A stretch of 64,000 bases of DNA from contig NZ_JAHFUY010000023.1 of NCBI RefSeq assembly GCF_023264895.1, positions 1 through 64,000 on the forward strand, in the 5' to 3' direction. How positions within the stretch are numbered: position 1 is the first letter of the stretch; each line of letters opens with the position of its first letter. The stretch comes from Herbiconiux sp. (GTDB lineage: Bacteria > Actinomycetota > Actinomycetes > Actinomycetales > Microbacteriaceae). Below the pieces are notes generated by a model. The model saw only the letters and a program-made list of their open reading frames with translations, searched no databases and was not told the DNA's origin. The position numbers and the translations under genes were made by a program. This document shows, piece after piece, positions 1-9,829 of the stretch.

Positions 1-1169
1 GCTTCGTCAGCGGGTCGGCGGTGCTGCACGAACAGGGTCAGCGATCCGTCGTCGGCGTAGCGGATGCCCTCGGTGCGGTCGCCGATGGAGTACCGGTCGA
101 TCTCGTTGGCGCTGAGCAGCCGCTGAGGCAGCGTGTAGAGCGTGGCCGACCAGAAGAAGCGGGCCTTCGGCAGCTGCTCGGCGGTGAAGGTGATCGTGTA
201 GTCGGTCGTGCCGACGATGCGGTCACCGGCGGAGTCGACGAGCCAGCCGCCGTACCAGGCGACCTCCGGCGACAGGCCGTACAGTCCTTTCTTGGCGCCC
301 TTGTTGCGGTTGTCGTAGGCGCCCGCCATCTCGTCGCGGAATCCGAAGAGCCCGATCGATGTGGTGGCGGCCGCCGAAATCTCGTCGAGGTGGGCGATGC
401 CGTCGGCGAGCCCCTGCTCGAGGTCCTCCCGCGCATCCGCCTCGAGCCCGCTGGTGGCGAAGGTGCCGCTGCCGTCGAGGCCTATGCTCGCGAGCCGCTC
501 GCGCACGGCCCGATCCTCCTCGAGCACCGGGGCGTGCCCGAGCAGGAAGTCGAGCACGTCGAAGAAACGGATGTCCGTGGCCGCCGCCTCGTCCCAGACC
601 GGCCAGTCGACGCCCGGAGCGGCCTCCGGCGCCGCCGATCCGGTCACCTCGTGCAAGGGCGCGACGGTGTAGGAGTGCTGGATGCGCGTGAGCTCGTCGA
701 TGTCGCCGTCGGTGAACGCCGTGCGGCCGAGGCAGCCCACGAAGTCGGTCGACGCGGTGATGACGCCGTCCAGGCCCTCGGGGGTGCCGCCGGTCCACGA
801 GGGCCCGGCGAGCAGGTAGCGCCCGGGCCCGGTGCCGGTGGTCGCCGCACTGACGTAGCCGGCGTAGACGGTGTAGAGGTCGTGGAACGGCAGGATGTAG
901 AAGCGGTCGATCGCGGGCACGGTCACCACCAAGGGCTCGGCCCGCAGGTCGAACCAGCCCCACGAGTACGGGGTGTCGTTGTTGGGCGTGACGATGTCGG
1001 TGTTGTCGGGCGTGAAGGGCTCGGAGTAGTGCCGGAACCCCCCGAAGCCGCCCGTGTAGCGGGGGTCGGCGCTGTCGACGGCCTGCTCGTAGAGGGTGCG
1101 GTAGTTCTCGACCATCGCATACCCGAAGGTGTACGCGTCGCGGGCGATCGATCGTCGTTCGTCGTTCAT
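1..1169 (-). CDS. DUF1254/DUF1214-type protein, truncated at left window edge
   Basis: Minus-strand frame from ATG at 1169 reads MNDERRSIARDAYTFGYAMVENYRTLYEQAVD...FGGFRHYSEPFTPDNTDIVTPNNDTPYSWGWFDLRAEPLVVTVP, typical of DUF1254; open to the window edge, so absent from the ORF track. Confidence 0.85.
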   Translation of the reverse strand, partial: MNDERRSIARDAYTFGYAMVENYRTLYEQAVDSADPRYTGGFGGFRHYSEPFTPDNTDIVTPNNDTPYSWGWFDLRAEPLVVTVPAIDRFYILPFHDLYTVYAGYVSAATTGTGPGRYLLAGPSWTGGTPEGLDGVITASTDFVGCLGRTAFTDGDIDELTRIQHSYTVAPLHEVTGSAAPEAAPGVDWPVWDEAAATDIRFFDVLDFLLGHAPVLEEDRAVRERLASIGLDGSGTFATSGLEADAREDLEQGLADGIAHLDEISAAATTSIGLFGFRDEMAGAYDNRNKGAKKGLYGLSPEVAWYGGWLVDSAGDRIVGTTDYTITFTAEQLPKARFFWSATLYTLPQRLLSANEIDRYSIGDRTEGIRYADDGSLTLFVQHRRPADE

Positions 1170-1840
1170 CAGAAACTCCCCATTCCCTTGCCGATCAGCA
1201 CGACGCCGATCACGAGCAGCAGCACGGCCATCACCGTGGCGTTGTTGTGCACGAGCCACTTCCTGAGCGACTCGAGCGGTCCCGTCATCCGCGAGGTGGC
1301 GACGAGGTACGCGATCACCGGCACGGCCACGGTCGAGGCCGCGATCACGGTGAACACGACGATCGAGACCACGATCCCGCCGACGTCGAGCGACTCGGAG
1401 CCGATGGCGAGACCGGCCGCCACCCCCATCAGGAGGTTCTTCGGGTTCAGCCCCGAGAGCAGGAAGCCGAGCACGAGGCCGCGGCCGGGAGTCATGGTGT
1501 CGATGGCCGACATCCACTTCGGCATCGCCGGCTCGGCGCCGTCTTTCGGGCGGCCGCGCCACTGCTTCACGGCGAGCAGCAGGAGGCCCGCGCCGAGCAC
1601 GATCTTGATCACGCCCGCGATCGGCTTCGGGTCGTCGGCGTCGCCCTGCGGGAGGATCGACGAGAGCAGCGTGAACACGACGACCGCCACCACGATGCCG
1701 AGCACCCAGCCGAGCAGGAACCCGACGCTCGTGCCGCGCGCCTTGGGCGAGAGCAGCATGAGGATGGCCGCGATGACGGGGATCGGGCTGATGGCGATGC
1801 CGAGCGCGAGAGGGAGTATCTCGCCGATCACTGAACCCAT
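1169..1840 (-). CDS. GAP-family (Sap) multi-pass membrane protein
   Basis: MGSVIGEILPLALGIAISPIPVIAAILMLLSPKARGTSVGFLLGW...; stop overlaps the ATG of the downstream DUF1254 gene (ATGA). Confidence 0.8.
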   Translation of the reverse strand: MGSVIGEILPLALGIAISPIPVIAAILMLLSPKARGTSVGFLLGWVLGIVVAVVVFTLLSSILPQGDADDPKPIAGVIKIVLGAGLLLLAVKQWRGRPKDGAEPAMPKWMSAIDTMTPGRGLVLGFLLSGLNPKNLLMGVAAGLAIGSESLDVGGIVVSIVVFTVIAASTVAVPVIAYLVATSRMTGPLESLRKWLVHNNATVMAVLLLVIGVVLIGKGMGSF

Positions 1841-1862
1841 GGTGGCCTGCTTTCTCGCCCGA

Positions 1863-3533
1863 CTACTCGGGTGGGGGGCTGCTGAGGGCCTGGAGGGCGG
1901 CCCGGTTGGTGGGGTAGAGCGTCTCGTCGTCGAGAAGGCCGAGAGCGCGCATCCGCTCGACGATCGACGCCCGGGGCCGGCTGAACGACAGCGCGACGTG
2001 CTGGTCGCGCAACCACGCCTTGAGCGCCTCGAAGGTCTCGGCCCCCGTGACGTCGACATCCGACACCGCCTCGAGGTCGAGCACGACGTGCCGGATGCCG
2101 GGGGCCGCGGTGACCGCGCGCTTGACGGCGTCGGCGAACACCGAGCCGTTGGCGAAGAACAGGGGCGCGGCGAGCCGGATGACGAGCACGCCGGGGGCCG
2201 TCGGAGCACCGGGGGGAGCGGGGTCGAGCAGCGACGAGCCCGGGTCGTCGTCGGCGGCGAGCACGTCGATCGCGGGCGTCGAGGCGCGGCGCGCGAGGTT
2301 GATGAGGGCCAGCACGAAGGCCACCACGATGCCCGGGATCGCGCCCACGAACAGCGTCACGACGAAGCAGACGGCACCTATCGCGAACTCGAACCTGTCC
2401 TGGCGCCAGAGCAGCCGGAAGTCGCGGATGCCGAGCAGCGGCAGGATCGCGACGCCCACGATCGCGCCGATCGCGGGCGACGGGATGTGCTCGAGCAGTC
2501 CGGTGCCGAACAGCAGCAGCAGGAGCGTGCCGACGGCGGCGACGAGGCTCGGCAGCTGGGTGCGGGAGCCGGCCTGGTCCATGGCCGCCGTGCGCGAGGT
2601 CGAGGAGCCCACCGCGAAGCCTCCCGACGCGCCGGAGGCGATGTTCGCGGCGCCGAAGGCGAGGAGGTCGCGGTTCGGCCTGGTCTCGTAGTGGCGCTTC
2701 TCGCCGTAGCTCCGCGCCACCAGCAGCCCCTCGGCCATCGTGACCATCGTGAGCGCGATGGCGGAGGGCACGAGGGCGAGCCAGGTGCCCCACTCGAGCA
2801 CGGGCCAGGTGAGCGCGGGAGGGCCGGCGTCGACCGGGCCCAGCACGGCCACGCCCTGGGTCTCCAGTCCGGTGACGACCACGACCACGGTCGCTGCGAC
2901 GAGCACGACAAGGGCCCACGGCACAGCTCGTGCGAGCCGGCGCCCGACCAGCAGCACCGCCACGGCGAGGGCGGCGATGAGCACCGACCAGGCGTTCAGG
3001 GTGGGCAGCCCGGTGACGAGACCGGCGACCTTATCGGTGAACTCACCGCCGGAGTCGATCTTCACGCCGAGCATCTTGGCGAGCTGGCTGACCAGGATGT
3101 CGAGGGCGAGGCCTCCGACGAAGCCGATGAGGATGGGCTTGGAGAGGAAGTTGGCGAGGAACCCGAGCTTGAACACGGCGGCGAGCACGAACAGCACGCC
3201 GCTGATGATCGCCTGCGCGAGCGCCATCGTGAGGTAGTCGGCGCTCCCCGCCACCGCGAGCCCGCCGATCGACGAGGCGACCAGGGCGGCCGCCGCGGCA
3301 TCCGGAGACGCGACCACCTGACGCGACGAGACGACCAGGGCGTAGACGATCGCGGGCAGCACGAGCGCGTAGAGCCCGGCGGTGGGCGGCAGACCGGCGA
3401 TCTGGGCGTAGCCGATGTTGAGCGGCACCGCGATCGCGAGCAACGTGACGCCCGCGACGACCTCGCGGGCGGCGTTCCGCGGGCTCAGACCGGCAAGCAG
3501 GCGAGGCCGCTGCGACACGATCCGGTTCCCCAC
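1863..3533 (-). CDS. SulP-family inorganic anion transporter with C-terminal STAS domain
   Basis: 556 aa; AREVVAGVTLLAIAVPLNIGYAQIAGLPPTAGLYALVLPAIVYAL and C-terminal STAS-like VVLDLEAVSDVDVTGAETFEAL. Confidence 0.95.
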   Translation of the reverse strand: MGNRIVSQRPRLLAGLSPRNAAREVVAGVTLLAIAVPLNIGYAQIAGLPPTAGLYALVLPAIVYALVVSSRQVVASPDAAAAALVASSIGGLAVAGSADYLTMALAQAIISGVLFVLAAVFKLGFLANFLSKPILIGFVGGLALDILVSQLAKMLGVKIDSGGEFTDKVAGLVTGLPTLNAWSVLIAALAVAVLLVGRRLARAVPWALVVLVAATVVVVVTGLETQGVAVLGPVDAGPPALTWPVLEWGTWLALVPSAIALTMVTMAEGLLVARSYGEKRHYETRPNRDLLAFGAANIASGASGGFAVGSSTSRTAAMDQAGSRTQLPSLVAAVGTLLLLLFGTGLLEHIPSPAIGAIVGVAILPLLGIRDFRLLWRQDRFEFAIGAVCFVVTLFVGAIPGIVVAFVLALINLARRASTPAIDVLAADDDPGSSLLDPAPPGAPTAPGVLVIRLAAPLFFANGSVFADAVKRAVTAAPGIRHVVLDLEAVSDVDVTGAETFEALKAWLRDQHVALSFSRPRASIVERMRALGLLDDETLYPTNRAALQALSSPPPE

Positions 3534-3572
3534 TCACGCCCCCTCCGCTCGTTCCTTCATCATGGTCGACAG

Positions 3573-3589
3573 TCGTGCAACTTGCACGA
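3573..3589. promoter_or_regulatory. Perfect 17-bp palindrome TCGTGCAA-C-TTGCACGA in divergent intergenic region
   Basis: 8+1+8 perfect dyad, 40 bp upstream of the SulP start and 122 bp upstream of the DUF1269 start. Confidence 0.6.
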
Positions 3590-3710
3590 AGAATTTGCTG
3601 GCCGTCCTGGGAGGTCGCGCTTAGAGTCAGGACAGATGGGGTCCAGGCGGCCGCATCCGTGGAGATGGTGGTCGACCGGATCCCACCCACGCTCACAGGG
3701 GAGTGCCGGC

Positions 3711-4205
3711 ATGGCCGATCTGATCGTCATCGCGTTCGATTCCGAGACCCAGGCCGAGGCGGCCTACAACGAGATCCAGTCGCTCCAGGGCGACCTCGTC
3801 GTCGAGCTCGCGGGCCTGGCCCTCGTGAAGGTCGACGGCGAGGGCAAGACCCACGTCGAGTACCCGGGCACAACGGGCAAGATCGGCATCGGCGCGGCCG
3901 GCGGAGCGCTCTTCGGCGCGCTGATCGGCATCCTGTTCTTCATCCCCTTCGCCGGGCTCGTCTTCGGCGGCCTCTTCGGGGCGCTGTTCGCCGGAATCGA
4001 CAAGACCGGCCTCGACCGGGAGTTCCGCGACCGCGTGAAGAGCACGGTCACGGCGGGCAAATCCGCTGTCGTGCTCTACGCGGTGAAGCTCACCGCCGAC
4101 AAGTTCGCCGCCGCCCTCGCCCCCTACCAGGGCACCGTGGTGCAGACCTCGCTCTCGGAGGAGGACGAGAAGGAGCTCATCCACGACCTCGCCGACAGCA
4201 AGTAG
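3711..4205 (+). CDS. DUF1269 membrane-associated protein
   Basis: MADLIVIAFDSETQAEAAYNEIQSLQGD... with glycine-rich hydrophobic hairpin GIGAAGGALFGALIGILFFIPFAG; the 1394-aa ORF 21..4205 is this gene plus antisense read-through. Confidence 0.85.
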   Translation: MADLIVIAFDSETQAEAAYNEIQSLQGDLVVELAGLALVKVDGEGKTHVEYPGTTGKIGIGAAGGALFGALIGILFFIPFAGLVFGGLFGALFAGIDKTGLDREFRDRVKSTVTAGKSAVVLYAVKLTADKFAAALAPYQGTVVQTSLSEEDEKELIHDLADSK

Positions 4206-4214
4206 GCGAGCGCG

Positions 4215-5627
4215 GTGAGCACCCAGAACCCCGCCCTCTCCGGCCGACTCGCCGACATCGAGATGGACGGGGAGCTGCCGGCCCGCTCGTCCATCCCGGT
4301 CATCTTCGACGAGCTCGACTACCAGATGGCCTGTCAGGTGTATCTCTGGGCGCTTCCCCTGGTGTCGTATGCGCAGTGGAAGACGCAGCACTACGAGGTC
4401 TTCGGTGCCACCAGCAGCGACCTGGTGCGGTACCTGAGCTACCGCGACCGACTGGGCCTAATCACGGCGAACGCGACCACGCCCTACATCCTGAACTTCT
4501 TCGACCTCGCCGAGACGGGGCCGCTCGTGATCGAGCTGCCGGCCGGGCCGACCGCGGGGGGCGTCTCCGACTTCTGGCAGCGCGAGACCGGTTCGATGGG
4601 AGAGATGGGACCCGATCACGGGGAGGGCGGCACGTACCTCGTGCTCCCGCCCGGCACAGACGCACCGGCGGATCTGCCGGCCGGCCACCGTACGATGCAG
4701 GCGACCGGGATGAACATCATGTTCGGCTTCCGAACCCTCGATCCCGACCCCGAGCGATCCGCGGCCCTCGTCGATGCCGTGCGGGTGTATCCGTTCAGCG
4801 AGCGGGATGAACCGCCCGAGACGCGCATCATCTCGCCCGACGGCCGTCCCTGGTCGGGCGACCAGCCGCGTGGGCTGGCGTTCTGGGAACGTCTCCACGA
4901 CATCTACCAGTCCGAGGTCGTCGACGAGCGCGACCGGTTCTACCTCGCCATGCTCAAGCAGCTCGGCATCCGGAAGGGTGAACCCTTCGCACCGGATGCG
5001 CGACTGACGCGCATCCTGGAGCAGGGTGCGGCCGCCGGCGAGCTGATGGCGCAGGCCAACACCTTCGCGAAGCGGTTCGAGCAGGGCTCGTACTGGTCGG
5101 ACCGGGCATGGGAGCTGGCGATCGTCCTCGACAACACCCAGCAGCGCGGCGACGGCTACGATGAGCTTCTCGAGCGCGCCTCCTGGTTCTACGAGGCGGT
5201 CAGCTTCTCCGTCGCCATGAAGTCCCAGACCCCTGGGGTCGGGCAGGCGTATCTCGGTTCGTACACCGACGGCGCCGGCGAATGGCTCGACGGCGGCCGA
5301 ACCTACACGCTGCACGTTCCGGCGGAGGTGCCCGCGAAGCTGTTCTGGTCGGCCACCGTCTACGACGCCGGCACCCGCTGCCTGATCGACAACGAGCAGC
5401 AGCGCGGCGATCGCGGCTCCCGCGACCCGGAGCTGGTCGTGAACGACGACGGGTCGGTCGACCTGCACTTCGGGCCGTCGGCACCGGCGGCGGGGGAGTC
5501 GAACTGGGTGCAGACCATCCCCGGTCGGCACTGGTTCTCGTACTTCCGCTTCTACGGCCCGCTCGAGCCCTACTTCGACCGCAACTGGAAGCTCGGCGAC
5601 ATCACTCCGGCCGGGGAGCCCTCGTGA
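4215..5627 (+). CDS. DUF1254/DUF1214 domain-containing protein
   Basis: 470 aa, GTG start; YQMACQVYLWALPLVSYAQWKTQH...TPYILNFFDLAETGPLVIELPAGPTAGGVSDFWQ. Confidence 0.85.
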   Translation: MSTQNPALSGRLADIEMDGELPARSSIPVIFDELDYQMACQVYLWALPLVSYAQWKTQHYEVFGATSSDLVRYLSYRDRLGLITANATTPYILNFFDLAETGPLVIELPAGPTAGGVSDFWQRETGSMGEMGPDHGEGGTYLVLPPGTDAPADLPAGHRTMQATGMNIMFGFRTLDPDPERSAALVDAVRVYPFSERDEPPETRIISPDGRPWSGDQPRGLAFWERLHDIYQSEVVDERDRFYLAMLKQLGIRKGEPFAPDARLTRILEQGAAAGELMAQANTFAKRFEQGSYWSDRAWELAIVLDNTQQRGDGYDELLERASWFYEAVSFSVAMKSQTPGVGQAYLGSYTDGAGEWLDGGRTYTLHVPAEVPAKLFWSATVYDAGTRCLIDNEQQRGDRGSRDPELVVNDDGSVDLHFGPSAPAAGESNWVQTIPGRHWFSYFRFYGPLEPYFDRNWKLGDITPAGEPS

Positions 5628-5956
5628 GCGACCGGCCCCTCGTGCGGGAGCGCGGCTGGTGGGGGCTCTTCGCGGGCATCATCCTCGCGGTCGTGATCGC
5701 CTACCCGCTTTCGGCCGCAGTCGCGTTTGCGACGCATCCGCGCACCCAGAGGCTGTTCGGCGACGCCCTCGACGACGCCAGCCGCACCGGCTTCCAGGCC
5801 TTCCGGTGGATCATCGCGATCCTGCTGGCAGCCCTCCCGGTGGCTGCCGGGTTCGCCATCGCCAAGCTCGACCGCCGTGGTCTGCAGATCGTGGCCGCGG
5901 TCGTGGCGCTGCTCGTGATCGCGGTCGTCGTGCTGGCGCAGTTGTTCGTGTACTAG
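5624..5956 (+). CDS. Small membrane protein of unknown function
   Basis: GTG overlaps stop of previous gene; VSDRPLVRERGWWGLFAGIILAVVIAYPLSAAVAF..., about three hydrophobic segments. Confidence 0.6.
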   Translation: MSDRPLVRERGWWGLFAGIILAVVIAYPLSAAVAFATHPRTQRLFGDALDDASRTGFQAFRWIIAILLAALPVAAGFAIAKLDRRGLQIVAAVVALLVIAVVVLAQLFVY

Positions 5957-6663
5957 ACCTGCCGAGTGGCCGCCTGCCAGCGGTCGAGCCAGGCGTGCAC
6001 GTGGTCCCAGTGCGGCGCATCCGGGGCGATGTCGGCCAGGTGGGAGAGCTCGGCGAGCTCGAGGAGCTCGGTCGTCGCGCCCGCCGCCGTGGCCGCGTCC
6101 ACGTAGGCGCGGGTGTGCTCGATGGGGACCCGGGCGTCGTCGGCCCCGTGCACCACGAGGACCTCGGCGGGGGAGGGCAGCTGGGCGAGGGGCGACGCCG
6201 CGGCGTAGGTCTCGGGGATCGCGTCGGGGGCGGCGCGGAGGAACTCCGCGACCGCCCCGTCTCCGATGCCCTCGTGGTAGCCGCGCACGAGGTCGGTCAC
6301 GGGGGCGAGCGCCACGACCGCGTCGCCCGCCTCCCCGCCGAGCAGGGCGAGCTGCCCGCCCACCGAGTGCCCCACGATCGCCAGGGGCGATCCGCCGGTC
6401 GACGACCTCACCGCAGCGAGTGCCGTCGTGAGGTCGTCGCGGAGGTCAGGCCAGCCTGCCGCGCCCCGCCGGTACTCGATGTTCGCCACGGCCCACCCGC
6501 GCGCGGTGAACTCCGGCACGAGCGGATGCATGAGCGCCGCCGTGAAGGGCGCGCGCCAGTAGCCGCCGTGGATGAGGACCACCGTGCCCCGCGGGGTCGT
6601 GTCCGGGTACGAGAGCTCGATCCGCTGGTCGTCGTGCGAGCCGTAGCGGAGCGTCTCGGTCAT
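5953..6663 (-). CDS. Alpha/beta hydrolase
   Basis: HGGYWR oxyanion motif, GHSVGGQL nucleophile elbow, GADDARVP and late His. Confidence 0.9.
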   Translation of the reverse strand: MTETLRYGSHDDQRIELSYPDTTPRGTVVLIHGGYWRAPFTAALMHPLVPEFTARGWAVANIEYRRGAAGWPDLRDDLTTALAAVRSSTGGSPLAIVGHSVGGQLALLGGEAGDAVVALAPVTDLVRGYHEGIGDGAVAEFLRAAPDAIPETYAAASPLAQLPSPAEVLVVHGADDARVPIEHTRAYVDAATAAGATTELLELAELSHLADIAPDAPHWDHVHAWLDRWQAATRQV

Positions 6664-7136
6664 GCTCCTTCGACGGAGCCGGGGGCCAGGAAGTCGACGC
6701 CGTTGGCGGCCGAGAGGCGCACGACCTCCTCGGGGTCGGTGACGTTGTGGAGCAGGCTGAAGAGGTTGGCCAGCTTGCCGCCGGGGCTCACCCAGAACAG
6801 CGACTTCGCGTCGGACTCCTGCTTGTTGTAGTAGGCGTGCGGCAGGTTGCGGGGCATCTGCACGAGGTCGCCGGGGCCGGCGGTGGTCCACTGGCCATCC
6901 AGGTAGAGCGTGTAGACGCCCTCGAAGACGTAGATGAACTCGTCCTGCGTGGGGTGCACGTGCGGCGGCACGCCGGTGCCGGCGGGGTCGAACGAGAGCC
7001 AGGAGTAGGTCGACGCGCTCTCGATCTTCGTGGTGTACGTGTGGCCCAGGACGTTCCAGACGCGGTCGCCGTAGGCCTCGTCGGCTCTGACGATGCCCGC
7101 GGGCAGGTCGCCCAGGATGATTTCCTCGGTGCTCAT
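6660..7136 (-). CDS. Cupin domain protein
   Basis: MSTEEIILGDLPAG...GVPPHVHPTQDEFIYVFEGVYTLYLDG (cupin motif 1); overlaps start of hydrolase gene. Confidence 0.85.
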   Translation of the reverse strand: MSTEEIILGDLPAGIVRADEAYGDRVWNVLGHTYTTKIESASTYSWLSFDPAGTGVPPHVHPTQDEFIYVFEGVYTLYLDGQWTTAGPGDLVQMPRNLPHAYYNKQESDAKSLFWVSPGGKLANLFSLLHNVTDPEEVVRLSAANGVDFLAPGSVEGA

Positions 7137-7264
7137 CGGCGTTCTCCTCGCTCGAAGGGATGTGGTTGCACCAGTGTGGCCGAGGCGCTCGCCGAATGCA
7201 CGCATTTCTATCAGTCGTCACGAATCGGTAACACGGCGCGACGGTGTCGGTGTCCACCCGGACG

Positions 7265-8299
7265 TCAGCGGGAGGCGATCGTGCTGCCCCGGATGACGAG
7301 CTTGGGCTGGAAGAGCTCGGTGCCACCCGAGACGGGGGCGCCGTCGAGCGCCTCGAAGATGCGCTTCGCCGCCTGGCGGCCGAGGCCCTGCAGCGTGCAG
7401 TCGATGCTCGTGAGCTCCGGCCGGGAATTGGTGGCGAGCACCTCCCAGTTGTCGTAGCCGATCACGGCCACGTCCTCCGGAACCGACCGGCCGAAGTCGC
7501 GGAGGGTCTCGAGCGCACCGCGCGCGATCTGGTCCGAGCCGCAGACGAAGCCGTCGATGTCCGGATGCCGCTGCAGGAGCACGGCGGTGGCATCGCGCCC
7601 CCACCCCTCCGTCCAGCTGCCGAACATCACCTCGTCGACCGGGGTGAGGCCCGCAGCTGCCATGCCCTCGTGGAACCCCTCGGCGCGATCCTGCGCGGCG
7701 GCGTAGCCGGGATCACCCGTGATGTGCACGATCCGGCGCCGGCCGACCGAGATCAGGTGCTCGACGGCGAGCCGGCCGCCGGCGCGGTTGTCGGGCGCGA
7801 GCGACTGGTCGCGCGGGTCGTCGGAGGGCGCATAGGCGTACACCACGGGCACGGGGAGCTGCTGGCCGAGGGAGTTGCGCGGGTCGGTGCTCCGGCCCAC
7901 CACGATGATGCCGTCGACCCTGCGGTTCAGGAGCGCCTTGAGGTGGTAGTTCTCGCGGATCCGGTCGCCTCGGGCGTCGCAGAGCAGCACGCTGATCTCG
8001 CCCGATCCGAAGGCGTCCTCCGCCCCCATCAGGATGGGGAGCACGAACCGGCCCTCGAGGTCGCTCGTGAGCAGCCCCACCGTCTTGGTGCGCCCGGTGA
8101 CGAGACTCTGCGCCAGGCCGTTCGGGGTGAAGCCGATCTCGGAGGCGGCGGCCAGCACGCGCCGCCTGGTCTTCTCGGCTACCTCGGCGCGACCGTTGAC
8201 CGCCTTGGAGGCGGTGGCCATCGACACCCCGGCCAGCTGGGCGACGTCATTGAGGGTGGGCGCGCGGGACGCATGGACGCGTGGTGACGTGTCGGCCAT
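7265..8299 (-). CDS. LacI-family transcriptional regulator
   Basis: TLNDVAQLAGVSMATASKAVNGRAEVAEKTRRRVLAAASEIGFTPNGLAQSL HTH plus periplasmic-binding-like domain. Confidence 0.95.
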   Translation of the reverse strand: MADTSPRVHASRAPTLNDVAQLAGVSMATASKAVNGRAEVAEKTRRRVLAAASEIGFTPNGLAQSLVTGRTKTVGLLTSDLEGRFVLPILMGAEDAFGSGEISVLLCDARGDRIRENYHLKALLNRRVDGIIVVGRSTDPRNSLGQQLPVPVVYAYAPSDDPRDQSLAPDNRAGGRLAVEHLISVGRRRIVHITGDPGYAAAQDRAEGFHEGMAAAGLTPVDEVMFGSWTEGWGRDATAVLLQRHPDIDGFVCGSDQIARGALETLRDFGRSVPEDVAVIGYDNWEVLATNSRPELTSIDCTLQGLGRQAAKRIFEALDGAPVSGGTELFQPKLVIRGSTIASR

Positions 8300-8311
8300 G
8301 ATCCCCCAATC

Positions 8312-8390
8312 GGTTTCGAAACTGTTATCACTCTAACGCTTGACATTGCACCGCGGTTGGCGATTAGCTGTCCGAAAGGCGTTTCGAAAG
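8312..8390. promoter_or_regulatory. Divergent promoter with two TTTCGAAA dyads (8313-8322 GTTTCGAAAC, 8381-8390 GTTTCGAAAG) and a TTGACA -35 (8340-8345)
   Basis: Dyads between the LacI gene and the divergent ABC operon. Confidence 0.6.
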
Positions 8391-8462
8391 TTTTGACGAG
8401 ACGCCTACATGGCAGAAGCCGGGCATCCCGGCTCAATGACGAGCCCCACGAGGAGAACTTAC

Positions 8463-9755
8463 ATGGCACGGATCAAGGGCCACTTCGCCCGCTTCACGGC
8501 GACGGCGGTCGCAGGCGCTCTGGCGCTCACGCTCGCCGCCTGTGCTGGTGGCGGAGGCTCCACCACCACGAGCGCCGACATCCCCGCAGGGGGCACCGAC
8601 GACGGCAGCACCCTCACCCTCTGGACCAGGGCGCCGCTCGAAAAGCAGGCCAAGCTGCTCGTGGAGGCCTACAACGCCTCGCACGAGAACCAGGTCGACC
8701 TCACCGTCGTTCCCAACGACGACTACGTGGCCAAGGTGGGCGCCGCGGCCGGAGCGGGCGGGCTCCCCGACCTCTTCGCCGCCGACATCGTCTACGCCCC
8801 CAACTGGGCCTCGCAGGGCCTCTTCCAGGACATCACCCCGCAGATCGACGGCCTCGAGTACAAGGACACCCTGAACGCGGGCCACCTGGCCGCCGGGACC
8901 GTCGACGGCAAGGAGCACGTGCTCCCGTTCGTGCTCGACCTCTCGATGCTGTTCTGGAACAAGGAGCTCTTCAAGGAGGCAGGCCTCGACCCTGAGAAGG
9001 CCCCCGCGAACCTCCAGGAGTTCGCCGACGCCGCGAAGGCCATCCAGGCCCTCGACAAGCCCGACACCTACGGCACCGCGACGGGCCTCAACTGCGGCGG
9101 CTGCCTCGTGTTCACCTGGTTCCCGAGCGTGTGGGCCGACGGCGAGGAGGTTCTGAGCGAGGACGGCGCCGAGTCGCTGCTCGCCAGCGACACCGCCAAG
9201 GAGGTCTACTCCACCTGGAAGGACCTCTACGACTCCGGAGCGGTGCTGCCCTCCTCGGTCGACGAGGCCGGCCCCACCTGGACCGCCGGGTTCACCGAGG
9301 GCAAGGTGGGCCTGCAGTTCTACCCCGCCACCCTGCTGAGCTCCACCCCGTTCGAGGCCGGCGTCTCCGGCATCCCCGGCCCCGAGGGCGGACAGTCGAC
9401 CTTCGTGGGCGGCGACGGCATCGGCATCTCGAAGGACTCCGAGAAGTCGGCCCAGGCCTGGAACTTCCTCGAGTGGCTCACGAGTGAGGACGCCCAGGTG
9501 GGGGTGCTCGCCAAGAACGGCGACGCTGTCTCCCGCAGCGACCTCGCCTCGAACGAGTACTCGGATGCCGACCCGCGCCTGGTGACGATCAACGAGGTCG
9601 CCGCCGAGGGCAAGACCCCGCTGGCGCTCAACTTCCAGCAGGCCTTCAACGCCCCGTCGAGCCCCTGGCTCACCCTCGTGCGCGACGCGGTGCTGAACGA
9701 CGGCGCGAAGATCGACGCCGACAACGACGAGATCACCTCGGTGCTCTCGCAGTAG
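8463..9755 (+). CDS. Sugar ABC transporter substrate-binding lipoprotein (family 1)
   Basis: Signal peptide with LAAC lipobox; LTLWTRAPLEKQAKLLVEAYNASHENQVDLTVVPNDDY... Confidence 0.95.
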   Translation: MARIKGHFARFTATAVAGALALTLAACAGGGGSTTTSADIPAGGTDDGSTLTLWTRAPLEKQAKLLVEAYNASHENQVDLTVVPNDDYVAKVGAAAGAGGLPDLFAADIVYAPNWASQGLFQDITPQIDGLEYKDTLNAGHLAAGTVDGKEHVLPFVLDLSMLFWNKELFKEAGLDPEKAPANLQEFADAAKAIQALDKPDTYGTATGLNCGGCLVFTWFPSVWADGEEVLSEDGAESLLASDTAKEVYSTWKDLYDSGAVLPSSVDEAGPTWTAGFTEGKVGLQFYPATLLSSTPFEAGVSGIPGPEGGQSTFVGGDGIGISKDSEKSAQAWNFLEWLTSEDAQVGVLAKNGDAVSRSDLASNEYSDADPRLVTINEVAAEGKTPLALNFQQAFNAPSSPWLTLVRDAVLNDGAKIDADNDEITSVLSQ

Positions 9756-9829
9756 TCAGCCCTGACCGGGCGGCCCGCCGCACCTCCTCTCCGCGAGCGG
9801 GCCGCCCTCCTTCGACCGAAAGGCGCTCC

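Noticed and set aside
21-3700. First ~1230 aa of ORF 21..4205 (+)
   Set aside because: Antisense read-through of DUF1254, GAP-family and SulP genes; only the last 164 aa (3711-4205) is a credible protein.
8417-8433. AGCCGGG-CAT-CCCGGCT hairpin before the ABC substrate-binding gene
   Set aside because: Short 7-bp GC hairpin, common by chance at this GC content; no second copy seen.
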